Assembly (NCBI GenBank): GCA_910578645.1
Contig: CAJTQI010000002.1
Coordinates: 248,001-312,000, forward strand
Direction of reading: 5' to 3'
From: an uncultured Lachnospiraceae bacterium
GTDB taxonomy: Bacteria > Bacillota > Clostridia > Lachnospirales > Lachnospiraceae
Length of the DNA: 64,000 nt
The notes under the pieces were generated by a model. The model did not search any database. It worked only from the letters and a program-made list of their open reading frames with translations, and was not told where the DNA came from. Of the stretch, positions 1-7,884 are shown in pieces. Made by a program: the position numbers and the translations under genes. Within the stretch, counting starts at the first letter, position 1; the number at the start of each line of letters is the position of its first letter.

Positions 1-1
1 T

Positions 2-571
2 ATTCTGCACAAGATACCTCTTTTTCAAAAAAGGAAAAGGCTGCCTTTCCATCATATACTAAAATACGGGAAATATGCGACGCTGGTGTTCCTGGTGGTA
101 ATCGGTTCCGTTTTTTTGTTCGGCGGATTCGCCAAAGTTCCTGCATTTTGTAAATATCTGTGCCCGTCCGGGACGCTTCTTGGGGCGGTGCCGCTTCTTG
201 CCGTAAATGACGGACTGCGCAGCCAGATTGGCGGGCTGTTTTATTGGAAATTCGGTGTGCTGCTTGTCATTTTGCTCGTGTCGGTGAAAATATACCGCCC
301 ATTCTGCCAGTATCTATGTCCGCTGGGCGCTATTTATGGATGGTTTAACAGGTTCAGCCTTGTGCAGATTCATTGGGATAAGGAAAAGTGTATTTCCTGC
401 GGATTATGTGAAAAGGCGTGCCCGGTTGCTCTTAAGGTTACGGAGATTTCCCGTTCTCCTGAGTGCATACGTTGCGGAGAGTGCGTGGCGTCCTGTCCTG
501 AGAAATGTCTGAATTTTAAAAGAAAAAACCTGCCGGACTGCGGGATGGAATGTGAAAATAGCGGTGTATGA
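2..571 (+). CDS. 4Fe-4S polyferredoxin membrane protein (5' end outside window)
   Basis: The reading frame is open from base 2, so the gene starts before the window; the GTG at 86 is only an internal codon. The protein has two hydrophobic segments, each followed by a CPxG-type motif (KYLCPSGTLLG and QYLCPLGAIYG), the hallmark of NapH/YccM-like membrane ferredoxins. The C-terminal part carries two 4Fe-4S ferredoxin motifs, CISCGLCEKACP and CIRCGECVASCP. Such proteins pass electrons at the cytoplasmic membrane; the partner is not visible here. The gene ends 53 bases before a LacI repressor gene. The family assignment is firm, the specific role is unknown. Confidence 0.8.
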   Translation: MLHKIPLFQKRKRLPFHHILKYGKYATLVFLVVIGSVFLFGGFAKVPAFCKYLCPSGTLLGAVPLLAVNDGLRSQIGGLFYWKFGVLLVILLVSVKIYRPFCQYLCPLGAIYGWFNRFSLVQIHWDKEKCISCGLCEKACPVALKVTEISRSPECIRCGECVASCPEKCLNFKRKNLPDCGMECENSGV

Positions 572-624
572 TAGTCTGTCTGGCGGCGCGGCAAGGAAAG
601 GTATCATGAGGAAAGAAATAGTCT

Positions 625-1656
625 ATGGCTGATAAAGGAAAAGTAACGATATATGATATTGCGAAGGAGGCGGGGGTTTCTGCTTCTACGGTGTCCAGAG
701 TCTACAATGGGCACAGGAATGTGAGCGCAAAGAAGCGGGATGAAATAGAGGCGCTTTTAAAGAAATATAATTATGTGCCGGATGCGTTGGCAATGGGGCT
801 GCGCAAGACTTCCACAAAAACTCTGGGGGTGATTGCCTCGGACCTTCGGAATCCCTTTTTTTCCCATCTATTAATCGAGTGCGAGAAGACGGCTGACTTA
901 AACGGGTACACAGTTTTTTCCTGCGATACGCTGGAATCCGTCGAAATGGAGATAGGGCATTTCATGAGGCTTGCCAATCAGAAAGTAGATGCCGTGATAC
1001 AGCTTGGGGGAAGTTCCGATGCGAAGCAAGGAAGCGAGGCGTATCTTCAATGTATCAAAAATATTTCTGAGCGCATACCGATTATCACAACCGGGTATTC
1101 TTTCTATGACAACTGTTACAGCGTGATGACAGACGAGGCCAGAGCCATGCAGACATTGTTAGAATATCTGATTAATCTGGGACATAGGAAAATTGCATTT
1201 GTGGGCGGGTTAGAGCATGTCCGTTCAACCGGGGAGAAGAGAAGACAGTACAGGGAGACTCTGGCAAAGCGCGGTATCCCGTTTCGGGAAGACTATGTTG
1301 TGGAGACAGACTATGATAAAGAAAGCGGCTATAATGGGACGGTGGGGCTTTTGGCGGGCGAAGACATTCCGAGCGCCCTTATCATGGTCAATGAGATGAC
1401 GGCGGTGGGGGCGATGAAGGCAGTCAGGGAAAAAGGTTTATCCATTCCGAAGGATATTTCCATGGTCTGCTTCGACAATACATATATATCTGAAATGACA
1501 ACGCCTGCCCTCACGGCGGTGGGCTGTCATTATGGCAAGTTTGCGCAGAAACTTGTCTATACGGCGTTGGACGCGGCGGGGATGCACAAACCGGAGAGAA
1601 TATCTTACGTGGAATCCGTCTTTGTAATCAGGGAGTCCGCCAGGACGCATGTGTGA
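625..1656 (+). CDS. LacI-family transcriptional repressor (first of a tandem pair)
   Basis: A 343-residue protein with the LacI N-terminal helix-turn-helix (VTIYDIAKEAGVSASTVSRVYNG, residues about 7-29) and a periplasmic-binding-protein-like sensor domain (GVIASDLRNPFF, then LGHRKIAFVGG near residue 190). ATG 625 follows an AGGAAAG element. It is 21 bases upstream of a second LacI gene with a similar sensor domain, so the two look like an old duplication. Family members bind a sugar and release an operator; two LacI-type operators lie at 2796 and 2923 before the galactosidase cluster, so this protein or its neighbour probably controls that cluster. The effector is unknown. Confidence 0.9.
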   Translation: MADKGKVTIYDIAKEAGVSASTVSRVYNGHRNVSAKKRDEIEALLKKYNYVPDALAMGLRKTSTKTLGVIASDLRNPFFSHLLIECEKTADLNGYTVFSCDTLESVEMEIGHFMRLANQKVDAVIQLGGSSDAKQGSEAYLQCIKNISERIPIITTGYSFYDNCYSVMTDEARAMQTLLEYLINLGHRKIAFVGGLEHVRSTGEKRRQYRETLAKRGIPFREDYVVETDYDKESGYNGTVGLLAGEDIPSALIMVNEMTAVGAMKAVREKGLSIPKDISMVCFDNTYISEMTTPALTAVGCHYGKFAQKLVYTALDAAGMHKPERISYVESVFVIRESARTHV

Positions 1657-1677
1657 AGGAAGGCATAGGAGGCAGAA

Positions 1678-2718
1678 ATGGGGCGGGATGCGACAATCAT
1701 TGACATAGCCCACAGGGCAGGCGTATCGACTGCTACTGTATCAAGGGTGCTTAACAGGACAGGCAAAGTACGGGAAGAGACGCGGGAAAAAGTGGAGGCG
1801 GCAGCCAGGGAATTGGATTACCGGCCCAATATCGTGGCCAAAAACCTAAGCACGGTGCGCAGCAATGTGATTGGCGTATTGGTGCCCGATGTCAGGAACC
1901 CTTTCTATGCCAATATTTTTGTGGAATGTGAGAAATATGCCAATGAAAAGGGCTTCTCATTGCTTTTATACAATTTTCTGGAATCCCGGGACATGGAGAG
2001 GCATTGTTATGACATGCTGATGGCGCGGCGTGTGTGTGCGATTATCCATGTCGGCGGGAGTGTGGAGCAGATGGAGGCGGATGCGGGATTTGTGGAGAAG
2101 ATAGCCGAAATTTCCAAAAGAATTCCGGTCGTGACTTCCTTCTATGTCGAAGGGAGTGACAGCAAATGCGTGCAGGCAGACAGCCAACGGGGTATGAAGG
2201 TGATGATGGAATATCTTCTGGAATTAGGGCATGAGCGCATTGCGCTTGTGGGCGGTAAGGACAATGACCGTCCGACTTTCGAGAAGAGAGAGCGCTACCA
2301 GGAAATTTTGCGGCAGAGGGGAATCAGATATGGGAATTATTATATCGCAGAGAGCGGGAGCTATAACGAAGAAGGCGGATATCTGGCTATGCGGGAAATT
2401 CTGCAGAAGGATAGGCTTCCGACGGCGGTGATTGCGGTCAGTGATTTGGTGTCCGTGGGAGTGATACGGGCTATCAGGGAAAAGGGGATGGAGATTGGCA
2501 AGGACATTTCGGTGGCAAGTTTTGATAATACATATATTGCGGAGATTATGGAACCGGAGCTGACGTCGGTGGGAAACGATTACCGTGCGTTGGGCAGAAG
2601 GATTATGGATACCGCGTTTGGGATGATGGAAGGGAGAGAGTATCAGGATATCGGGGAATTGCCCGTTTGTTTTAAGGTGAGGGAATCCTGTTGCAAGTGC
2701 ATAGGAGGCTCATTGTAA
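1678..2718 (+). CDS. LacI-family transcriptional repressor (second of a tandem pair)
   Basis: A 346-residue LacI-type regulator: HTH at residues about 6-28 (IIDIAHRAGVSTATVSRVLN), hinge region, then a sugar-sensor domain (GVLVPDVRNPFYANIF; LGHERIALVGG). The start at 1678 has a strong GGAGG ribosome site eight bases upstream. It resembles the preceding regulator along its whole length, including the SFDNTYIAE segment near the C-terminus. The sugar-uptake and galactosidase genes start 233 bases downstream behind two LacI-like operators, which makes this the most likely local repressor. Whether the two repressors act on one operator each, or respond to different sugars, cannot be told from the sequence. 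Confidence 0.9.
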   Translation: MGRDATIIDIAHRAGVSTATVSRVLNRTGKVREETREKVEAAARELDYRPNIVAKNLSTVRSNVIGVLVPDVRNPFYANIFVECEKYANEKGFSLLLYNFLESRDMERHCYDMLMARRVCAIIHVGGSVEQMEADAGFVEKIAEISKRIPVVTSFYVEGSDSKCVQADSQRGMKVMMEYLLELGHERIALVGGKDNDRPTFEKRERYQEILRQRGIRYGNYYIAESGSYNEEGGYLAMREILQKDRLPTAVIAVSDLVSVGVIRAIREKGMEIGKDISVASFDNTYIAEIMEPELTSVGNDYRALGRRIMDTAFGMMEGREYQDIGELPVCFKVRESCCKCIGGSL

Positions 2719-2760
2719 CAGTTTGGATTTATGCTAATTTATTAAATTTATATATCATGG

Positions 2761-2789
2761 TTGACATTGGGTGTATAAAATAGTATACT
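2761..2789 (+). promoter_or_regulatory. Sigma-A promoter of the beta-galactoside cluster
   Basis: TTGACA at 2761-2766, a 17-base spacer and TATACT at 2784-2789 form a near-perfect vegetative promoter. It points into the cluster starting at 2952, and the first operator lies directly downstream of the -10 box. Confidence 0.8.
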
Positions 2790-2795
2790 TTGAAA

Positions 2796-2809
2796 TGTAA
2801 ACGATTGCA
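2796..2809. promoter_or_regulatory. LacI-type operator 1
   Basis: TGTAAACGATTGCA matches the imperfect palindrome bound by LacI/PurR/CcpA-type proteins, with the central CG. It starts seven bases after the -10 hexamer, so it overlaps the expected transcription start, a repression position. A catabolite-control (cre) role is possible as well as binding by the local LacI proteins. Confidence 0.65.
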
Positions 2810-2922
2810 AAACATAGACGGCAAAGAGGGAATATGGCATAAATTTAGCAGGGAAAATATGTAAAAAATAGGCATATTTACCTACAAAGTGTAATTGTAT
2901 ACGTAAAAAATTTAAATTAAAG

Positions 2923-2939
2923 TAGTAAACGATTTCAGA
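2923..2939. promoter_or_regulatory. LacI-type operator 2
   Basis: TAGTAAACGATTTCAGA shares the GTAAACGATT core with the operator at 2796. The two sites are 127 bases apart, which would allow looping by a tetramer or separate control by the two regulators. It sits immediately before the first gene of the cluster. Confidence 0.5.
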
Positions 2940-2951
2940 ATGGAGACAAAA

Positions 2952-4541
2952 ATGTTTGACAGAGGCGGAAAAAAGTTTTTTTCAATTGGTGGGCAGGTAA
3001 ACAACAGCAGTTCACAGTCTGAAGAATGTCTGGAGCGGGCAGTGCAGGCAATCACAAAATTCGAGATGAATACGATTGCAGCCCCGATATGTTGGTATCA
3101 GACAGAACCGGAGGAAGGGGTTTTTGATTTCGGGCAGATTGACCTTGTGTTGAGAAAGGCAAGAGAGAACGGGCTTAAAGTAGTCTTTTTGTGGTTCGGC
3201 ACATGGAAAAACGGTGCGTCCCACTATGTACCCGGCTGGGTAAAAGAGGATAAGAAACGGTTTATATGGGCGCAAAATGCGGTAGGGGCGCCTACCCGCA
3301 GCCTGTCCCCGGTTGGTATGGAAACAAAGGCGGCGGACAAAAAGGCAGTGGAGAAGGTGCTGTCGTACATAAAAAGCCAAAACGGGGATGGCACCGTGAT
3401 TGCCTTTCAGGTGGAAAATGAACCGGGGCTTTTGGGGACACCAAGGGACTACGGCCAAGAGTCGGATACGGTGTTTCGGGCGCATCTGCCGGAGGATATG
3501 CGGGAATTTCTTCAAAGATTAGAAGAGGGGGAGATTTTTTCCCTGTGGAAGGGTGCGGGAGGAGGAGTGGACGTATCCTGGAAAGAGGCTTTCGGGCTCT
3601 ATGCGGAGGAAATTTTTTCTGCCTACTGTTTTGCTAAATATATAGGAGACATAGCGGCGGCAGGAAAGAAAGTATATGACATTCCGATGTACGTGAACGT
3701 GTGGGTGCGGGAGACAGGGAACCGTATTCCCGGAATCGATTATCCGTCAGGGGGAGCAACCAGTCTCGTGTTGGATTTGTGGAAATATTTCGCAGCCCAT
3801 ATAGACTGTATTTGCCCGGATATCTATTTCAGTGACAGGGATACGTACCAGACGGTATGTTCTTTGTACCAAAGACAGGACAATCCCCTTTATATACCGG
3901 AATCACATGCGGACGACCAGAACGCCCTCCACTTATTCGAGGCGGTGGAGCGGTATGGACTGACGGGCATTCACTGTTTTGCCATTGACAGCGCCATAGA
4001 CAATGAAGGGAACCTCAGGGCAGAATGTGAACAGTTCAGACATGCGGTGAAAACGCTCTCATCCATGCGTCCCCTTCTGGAGAAATATCAGGGCAGCGGA
4101 CGGATTTATGCGGTGGTGCAGCAGGAATGTATGGATTCCATGTTCCTGGATTTCGGAGACTTCTGGGGAAGGGTTTATTTCCTGAACAGTATCACGGATG
4201 AAGCCTATATTCACCTGGATAACTGCCATGACGACGCTGCCCATGTACAGGTCAGGGGAAAGGGACTGATTGTCTATGCGGGAAATGGGGAATTCTATCT
4301 GGCAGGGGACGGATTCAAACTGGTTCTTATCAAGAAAGATAATATGGAATATATCACTTCTTCTCTCAGGGGATTTAAATATTTAAACGCCAGGAACCAG
4401 GAATACAAGATTGTGGAAGAAGGGCGCTTTGACGAGGAAGGGGAGTTTGTATCCAACAAAGTACGTTGCGGCGATGAATCGGATATGGGGTTGTGGGTAT
4501 ACCATGATGTGGGTCTTGTTCATGCGGTGGTGGAACTGTAA
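2952..4541 (+). CDS. GH35-like (DUF5597-type) beta-galactosidase
   Basis: A 529-residue TIM-barrel glycoside hydrolase. It shows the clan A pattern TIAAPICWYQTEPEEGVFDF near the N-terminus, the acid/base motif FQVENEPG (E157) and a probable nucleophile in YIPESHAD (E317). The C-terminal third resembles the DUF5597 domain of galactosidases such as Xanthomonas GalD. No signal peptide is seen, so it should act in the cytoplasm on imported galactosides. The ATG at 2940 is in frame but has no ribosome site; ATG 2952 has GGAG six bases upstream and is preferred. First gene of the sugar cluster. The substrate linkage is unknown. Confidence 0.8.
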   Translation: MFDRGGKKFFSIGGQVNNSSSQSEECLERAVQAITKFEMNTIAAPICWYQTEPEEGVFDFGQIDLVLRKARENGLKVVFLWFGTWKNGASHYVPGWVKEDKKRFIWAQNAVGAPTRSLSPVGMETKAADKKAVEKVLSYIKSQNGDGTVIAFQVENEPGLLGTPRDYGQESDTVFRAHLPEDMREFLQRLEEGEIFSLWKGAGGGVDVSWKEAFGLYAEEIFSAYCFAKYIGDIAAAGKKVYDIPMYVNVWVRETGNRIPGIDYPSGGATSLVLDLWKYFAAHIDCICPDIYFSDRDTYQTVCSLYQRQDNPLYIPESHADDQNALHLFEAVERYGLTGIHCFAIDSAIDNEGNLRAECEQFRHAVKTLSSMRPLLEKYQGSGRIYAVVQQECMDSMFLDFGDFWGRVYFLNSITDEAYIHLDNCHDDAAHVQVRGKGLIVYAGNGEFYLAGDGFKLVLIKKDNMEYITSSLRGFKYLNARNQEYKIVEEGRFDEEGEFVSNKVRCGDESDMGLWVYHDVGLVHAVVEL

Positions 4542-4625
4542 CTTTTTTCACGGAAATTGCCGGGGCCGCTATTTGTGCCAAAGCGTCACAAATAAGCCCT
4601 GGTGGCAGATGTAAATGATAAAATT

Positions 4626-4659
4626 GCGGCTTTAAGACATTAAAGTGATGTTTGGCCGC
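4626..4659 (+). other. Intergenic hairpin between galactosidase and permease genes
   Basis: GCGGC at 4626 pairs with GGCCGC ending at 4659, with an inner ACAT/ATGT pairing. It has no T-run, so an RNA-processing or stability element within the operon is more likely than a terminator. Confidence 0.4.
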
Positions 4660-4687
4660 ACAGAACGCTTCGGAATGGGGATTGATT

Positions 4688-5536
4688 ATGAAGAAAAAGA
4701 AGATGACAAAGTATGTGTTTGTTCTTCCGGGGTTTTGCTTTTTCGCGTTTGCTATGCTGATTCCCTTTGTGATGGGTATCAATATAGCGTTTACGGATTG
4801 GAATGGTGTAGAGCCGGAGTTTCAATATGTAGGATTGAAAAATTTTGTGGATATATTTCGGGACGCCAGAATCAGAAAACCTTTTTGGAATACGCTGGAA
4901 TTTGCGCTGATTGGCACGGTGGTCAGCAATGTAGTGTCACTCTATCTTGCCATGCTCATCAACGGTAAATTCAGTAAATTAAACCATGTGTCCAGGACCG
5001 TGTTTTTTATCCCGGTATGCTTTAGCTCCGTGCTGACGGCTTTTTTGTGGAAGTTCCTATACAGGGAATTTATCTCGGAGTTGTTTGGCGTGAGGAATCT
5101 GTTAGGCGACCCTAAGTGGGTGATACCTGCGATTGTCGTAATCGGTGTGTGGAACGGGGCTGGCATCAATATGCTGATATACCTTTCCGGGTTAAAAAAT
5201 ATTCCCCTGGAGCTGTACGAGGCGGCAAAAGCGGACGGTGCAGGTGTCATACAGCAGTTTGTGAAGGTTACTTTGCCTTTGCTTATGCCGGCTTTTTCCG
5301 TGTGCGTCACACTGACATTAACGTCCTGGTTAAAAGAATTTGCGACAACGCTTTCGGCCACAGGTGGCGGACCGGGCGGCGCGTCTAAGACGGTTTCGAT
5401 TTATGTATATGAGAATCTGTACAAGTATTACAAGGCCGGGTATGGGCAGGCGGTTTCTCTGCTGTTCTCCATCTGCCTGATAGTCATTGGACTGTGCGTC
5501 TCGTCATTTTTTAGGAAGAGGGAAGTGGAATTATGA
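4688..5536 (+). CDS. ABC sugar transporter permease (MalF/UgpA type)
   Basis: A 282-residue membrane protein with six hydrophobic segments and the permease EAA signature (ELYEAAKADGAGVIQQFVKVTLPLL, residues about 175-199), which contacts the ATPase. The start at 4688 (MKKKKMTKYVF) follows GGGG; an upstream in-frame codon at 4652 has no ribosome site. The stop overlaps the next permease start by four bases (ATGA), so the two are translationally coupled. It forms the membrane pore with the next protein and takes sugar from the lipoprotein encoded at 6464. No ATPase is encoded nearby; a shared MsmK/MsmX-type ATPase elsewhere is the usual solution. Confidence 0.92.
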   Translation: MKKKKMTKYVFVLPGFCFFAFAMLIPFVMGINIAFTDWNGVEPEFQYVGLKNFVDIFRDARIRKPFWNTLEFALIGTVVSNVVSLYLAMLINGKFSKLNHVSRTVFFIPVCFSSVLTAFLWKFLYREFISELFGVRNLLGDPKWVIPAIVVIGVWNGAGINMLIYLSGLKNIPLELYEAAKADGAGVIQQFVKVTLPLLMPAFSVCVTLTLTSWLKEFATTLSATGGGPGGASKTVSIYVYENLYKYYKAGYGQAVSLLFSICLIVIGLCVSSFFRKREVEL

Positions 5537-6375
5537 AAAAACATAGGAAGATTACGCCTGGCGGCGTCATAGAGGTGTTTCTTACGGTGGCTACGGTAAT
5601 CATATTTATTTTTCCGTTATATTTGGCGGTGCTGACTGCTTTTAAGAGCAAGCCGGAGATGTCAAAGTCTGTGCTCAGTTTGCCCCAAGGGCTGTATCTG
5701 GACAATTTCAAGGAAGGCATGGAGCGAAGCGATTTCTTCCGTTCTTTAAGAAACAGTCTGTCGGTTACGTTTCCGTCGGTGGCATTGATTGTCCTGTGCG
5801 CGTCCATGAGCGGCTATGCGATTGCGCGCCACGCCCATAAGACGGCGTCATTAAGAATACTGGACAAGATGTATCTGGCTTCTCTTATGATACCATTCCA
5901 GATTCTTATGATACCGGTATACCGGATTTATAAATCCTTAAATCTTTTAAATTCCCTTCCGGGGATGACGCTTATGCTGACGGGTACCAGCATAGCATAC
6001 GCCTCTTTCCTCTATGTGGGATTTGTGAAGTCCATACCGAAGGAGATAGAGGAGTCGGCCTATATGGACGGGTGCAGCGAAATGAAGACTTTCTGGCTGA
6101 TTACGTTTCCTCTGCTAAAGCCTGTGTCAGCTACGGTGGCGGCGCTCCATGTGATGTGGCTGTGGAATGATTTTAACATTTCAATCATTCTTTTGCAGAA
6201 AGAGGCGGTAAGGACGATAACCGTCAAGCAGTTTTATTTCTTCGGACAATATACGGCGGAGTATGGACTGGCCTTCGCGGCAGCCATTGTCTCCATGATA
6301 CCGGTGGTAGTCTGCTTTGCATTTATGCAGAAGTATATTGTCAACGGAATTGCCGCAGGAGCGGTAAAAAGTTAA
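5533..6375 (+). CDS. ABC sugar transporter permease (MalG type)
   Basis: A 280-residue permease with six predicted membrane segments and the EAA loop EIEESAYMDGCSEMKTFWLITFPLL (residues about 174-198). It starts inside the stop of the preceding permease gene (ATGA), typical of a heterodimeric CUT1 sugar importer. An N-terminal basic stretch (MKKHRKITPGG) precedes the first membrane segment. Together with the permease at 4688 and the lipoprotein at 6464 it should import a galactoside for the two flanking galactosidases. Confidence 0.92.
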   Translation: MKKHRKITPGGVIEVFLTVATVIIFIFPLYLAVLTAFKSKPEMSKSVLSLPQGLYLDNFKEGMERSDFFRSLRNSLSVTFPSVALIVLCASMSGYAIARHAHKTASLRILDKMYLASLMIPFQILMIPVYRIYKSLNLLNSLPGMTLMLTGTSIAYASFLYVGFVKSIPKEIEESAYMDGCSEMKTFWLITFPLLKPVSATVAALHVMWLWNDFNISIILLQKEAVRTITVKQFYFFGQYTAEYGLAFAAAIVSMIPVVVCFAFMQKYIVNGIAAGAVKS

Positions 6376-6463
6376 AGACGGGTCAAATGCAATTGACTAT
6401 ATATTATGGCCTGACAGGCCAGGTTACACGCAAATATTCATGAAAACAAGGAGGGTAATGTTT

Positions 6464-7837
6464 ATGGAAAAGCGTAAGCTTAAGAAACTGGGATTATGGC
6501 TTGGGACACTAGTGTGCGCAGCGGCGGTTACCGGATGCGGACAGGGAGCCGGGGAGAAGGAGCAGGCGGCGGACAACAGTGCGGAGGCCGCAGAAGAGGC
6601 GGCGCAGGCGCCGGAAAGTGAGGATGCTTCTTCCGACGGTGCGAAAGAGCAGGAGACGGGCGAAGAGAAGCTGACAATCACCTGGCTGAACCATTATCAG
6701 GAAGCGGGAAAGCAGGCGTGGGTGCAGAAGTGCAAGGAAGTATATGAGGAGAAGTATCCGAATGTAACGTTGAATATTGAAACGGTGGGAGCCGATAATT
6801 ATACGACGATTCTGCAGACGAAACTGGCTTCGGACGATGCGCCTGCTATTTTTGACTTGGCGTCGAACTATGACTTGTCCGTCTATGACGAGGCGGGGCA
6901 TCTGGCGGATTTGAGTGGACAGCCATGCCTTGACTTGGTAGATTCCGATTTGCTTTTGGAAGGACAGGTAAGCGGGGTACAAAAGGGAATCCCGATTGAG
7001 ATTACCGGCTACGGAGTATTCTATAATGAGGATGTGTTTGAAGAAAATCAGTTAGAAATTCCTACCACTTTGACAGAACTTAGGGAAGCCTGTGAAACGC
7101 TTTCCGCAAACGGTGTACAGCCCTTTGCGGCGCCATTCTCAGAGCAGTGGGCGTTCCGGTATTATCTGCGTGCCGTTACGGATATCGTTTGTTTGATGCC
7201 GGACAACAACTGGAATGTGGACAAGATGGAAGGAACGAGCACCTTTTCGGAGGATGATGCGTTTAAAGAGGCGGTAGAGACCTATTTTTCATTCCATGAG
7301 TATTGGGGAGACGACCCCTTTGGGACTTCCTGGGAAGACGCACAGTCTATGATTGCCAACGGGGAAGCGGCTATGTGTATTCACGGTTCCTGGGCGGTTG
7401 ACGGTTTCCTTTCCCACAACCCGGACTGCCGGATTGGTGTGTTCCCTATGCCGGTGAGTGAGGATGCGAAAGACAGCATTATGATTAAGGAACCCGGACA
7501 GCAGCTTGTGCTTTATAACAGTGCGGATACCGCGAAGATGGAAGCTGCCTACAATCTTATCAACACCATTTACTCCGAAGAGTGCATGGCGCCTTACGCC
7601 GAGGAGGCTCATCAGATGCCGTCGGTAGTGGGAGATTATAACATGCTTCCGGCATTGAAGACGATTATGGAATATCCTGCGGACTCTTCTTTTATGGAGG
7701 CGGGTATTACAAGGACGATGACCAGCGAATATGAAGATGTTTTCTTAGAGATTCTGACCAATTATTCTATGGGAGACAGTTTTGATATGGATGGCTTCTG
7801 CGCGGATGCGGACGCCGGGTTTGCTGCAATTCAATAA
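6464..7837 (+). CDS. Extracellular sugar-binding lipoprotein of the ABC importer
   Basis: A 457-residue family 1 solute-binding protein. The start at 6464 is set by AAGGAGGG eight bases upstream; in-frame ATGs at 6440 and 6458 are too early. It has a lipoprotein signal peptide (LGLWLGTLVCAAAVTGC, lipobox VTGC near residue 24), then a low-complexity Ala/Glu-rich linker, then the binding domain starting at LTITWLNHYQEAG. The mature protein should be anchored to the outer face of the membrane and feed the permeases encoded just upstream. Gene order permease-permease-binding protein is reversed relative to many CUT1 operons. Substrate inferred as a galactoside from the enzymes on both sides. Confidence 0.92.
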   Translation: MEKRKLKKLGLWLGTLVCAAAVTGCGQGAGEKEQAADNSAEAAEEAAQAPESEDASSDGAKEQETGEEKLTITWLNHYQEAGKQAWVQKCKEVYEEKYPNVTLNIETVGADNYTTILQTKLASDDAPAIFDLASNYDLSVYDEAGHLADLSGQPCLDLVDSDLLLEGQVSGVQKGIPIEITGYGVFYNEDVFEENQLEIPTTLTELREACETLSANGVQPFAAPFSEQWAFRYYLRAVTDIVCLMPDNNWNVDKMEGTSTFSEDDAFKEAVETYFSFHEYWGDDPFGTSWEDAQSMIANGEAAMCIHGSWAVDGFLSHNPDCRIGVFPMPVSEDAKDSIMIKEPGQQLVLYNSADTAKMEAAYNLINTIYSEECMAPYAEEAHQMPSVVGDYNMLPALKTIMEYPADSSFMEAGITRTMTSEYEDVFLEILTNYSMGDSFDMDGFCADADAGFAAIQ

Positions 7838-7884
7838 GGAAAGAGACATACGGCGACAGGAAACAGGATACGGGGAGGAGTCAG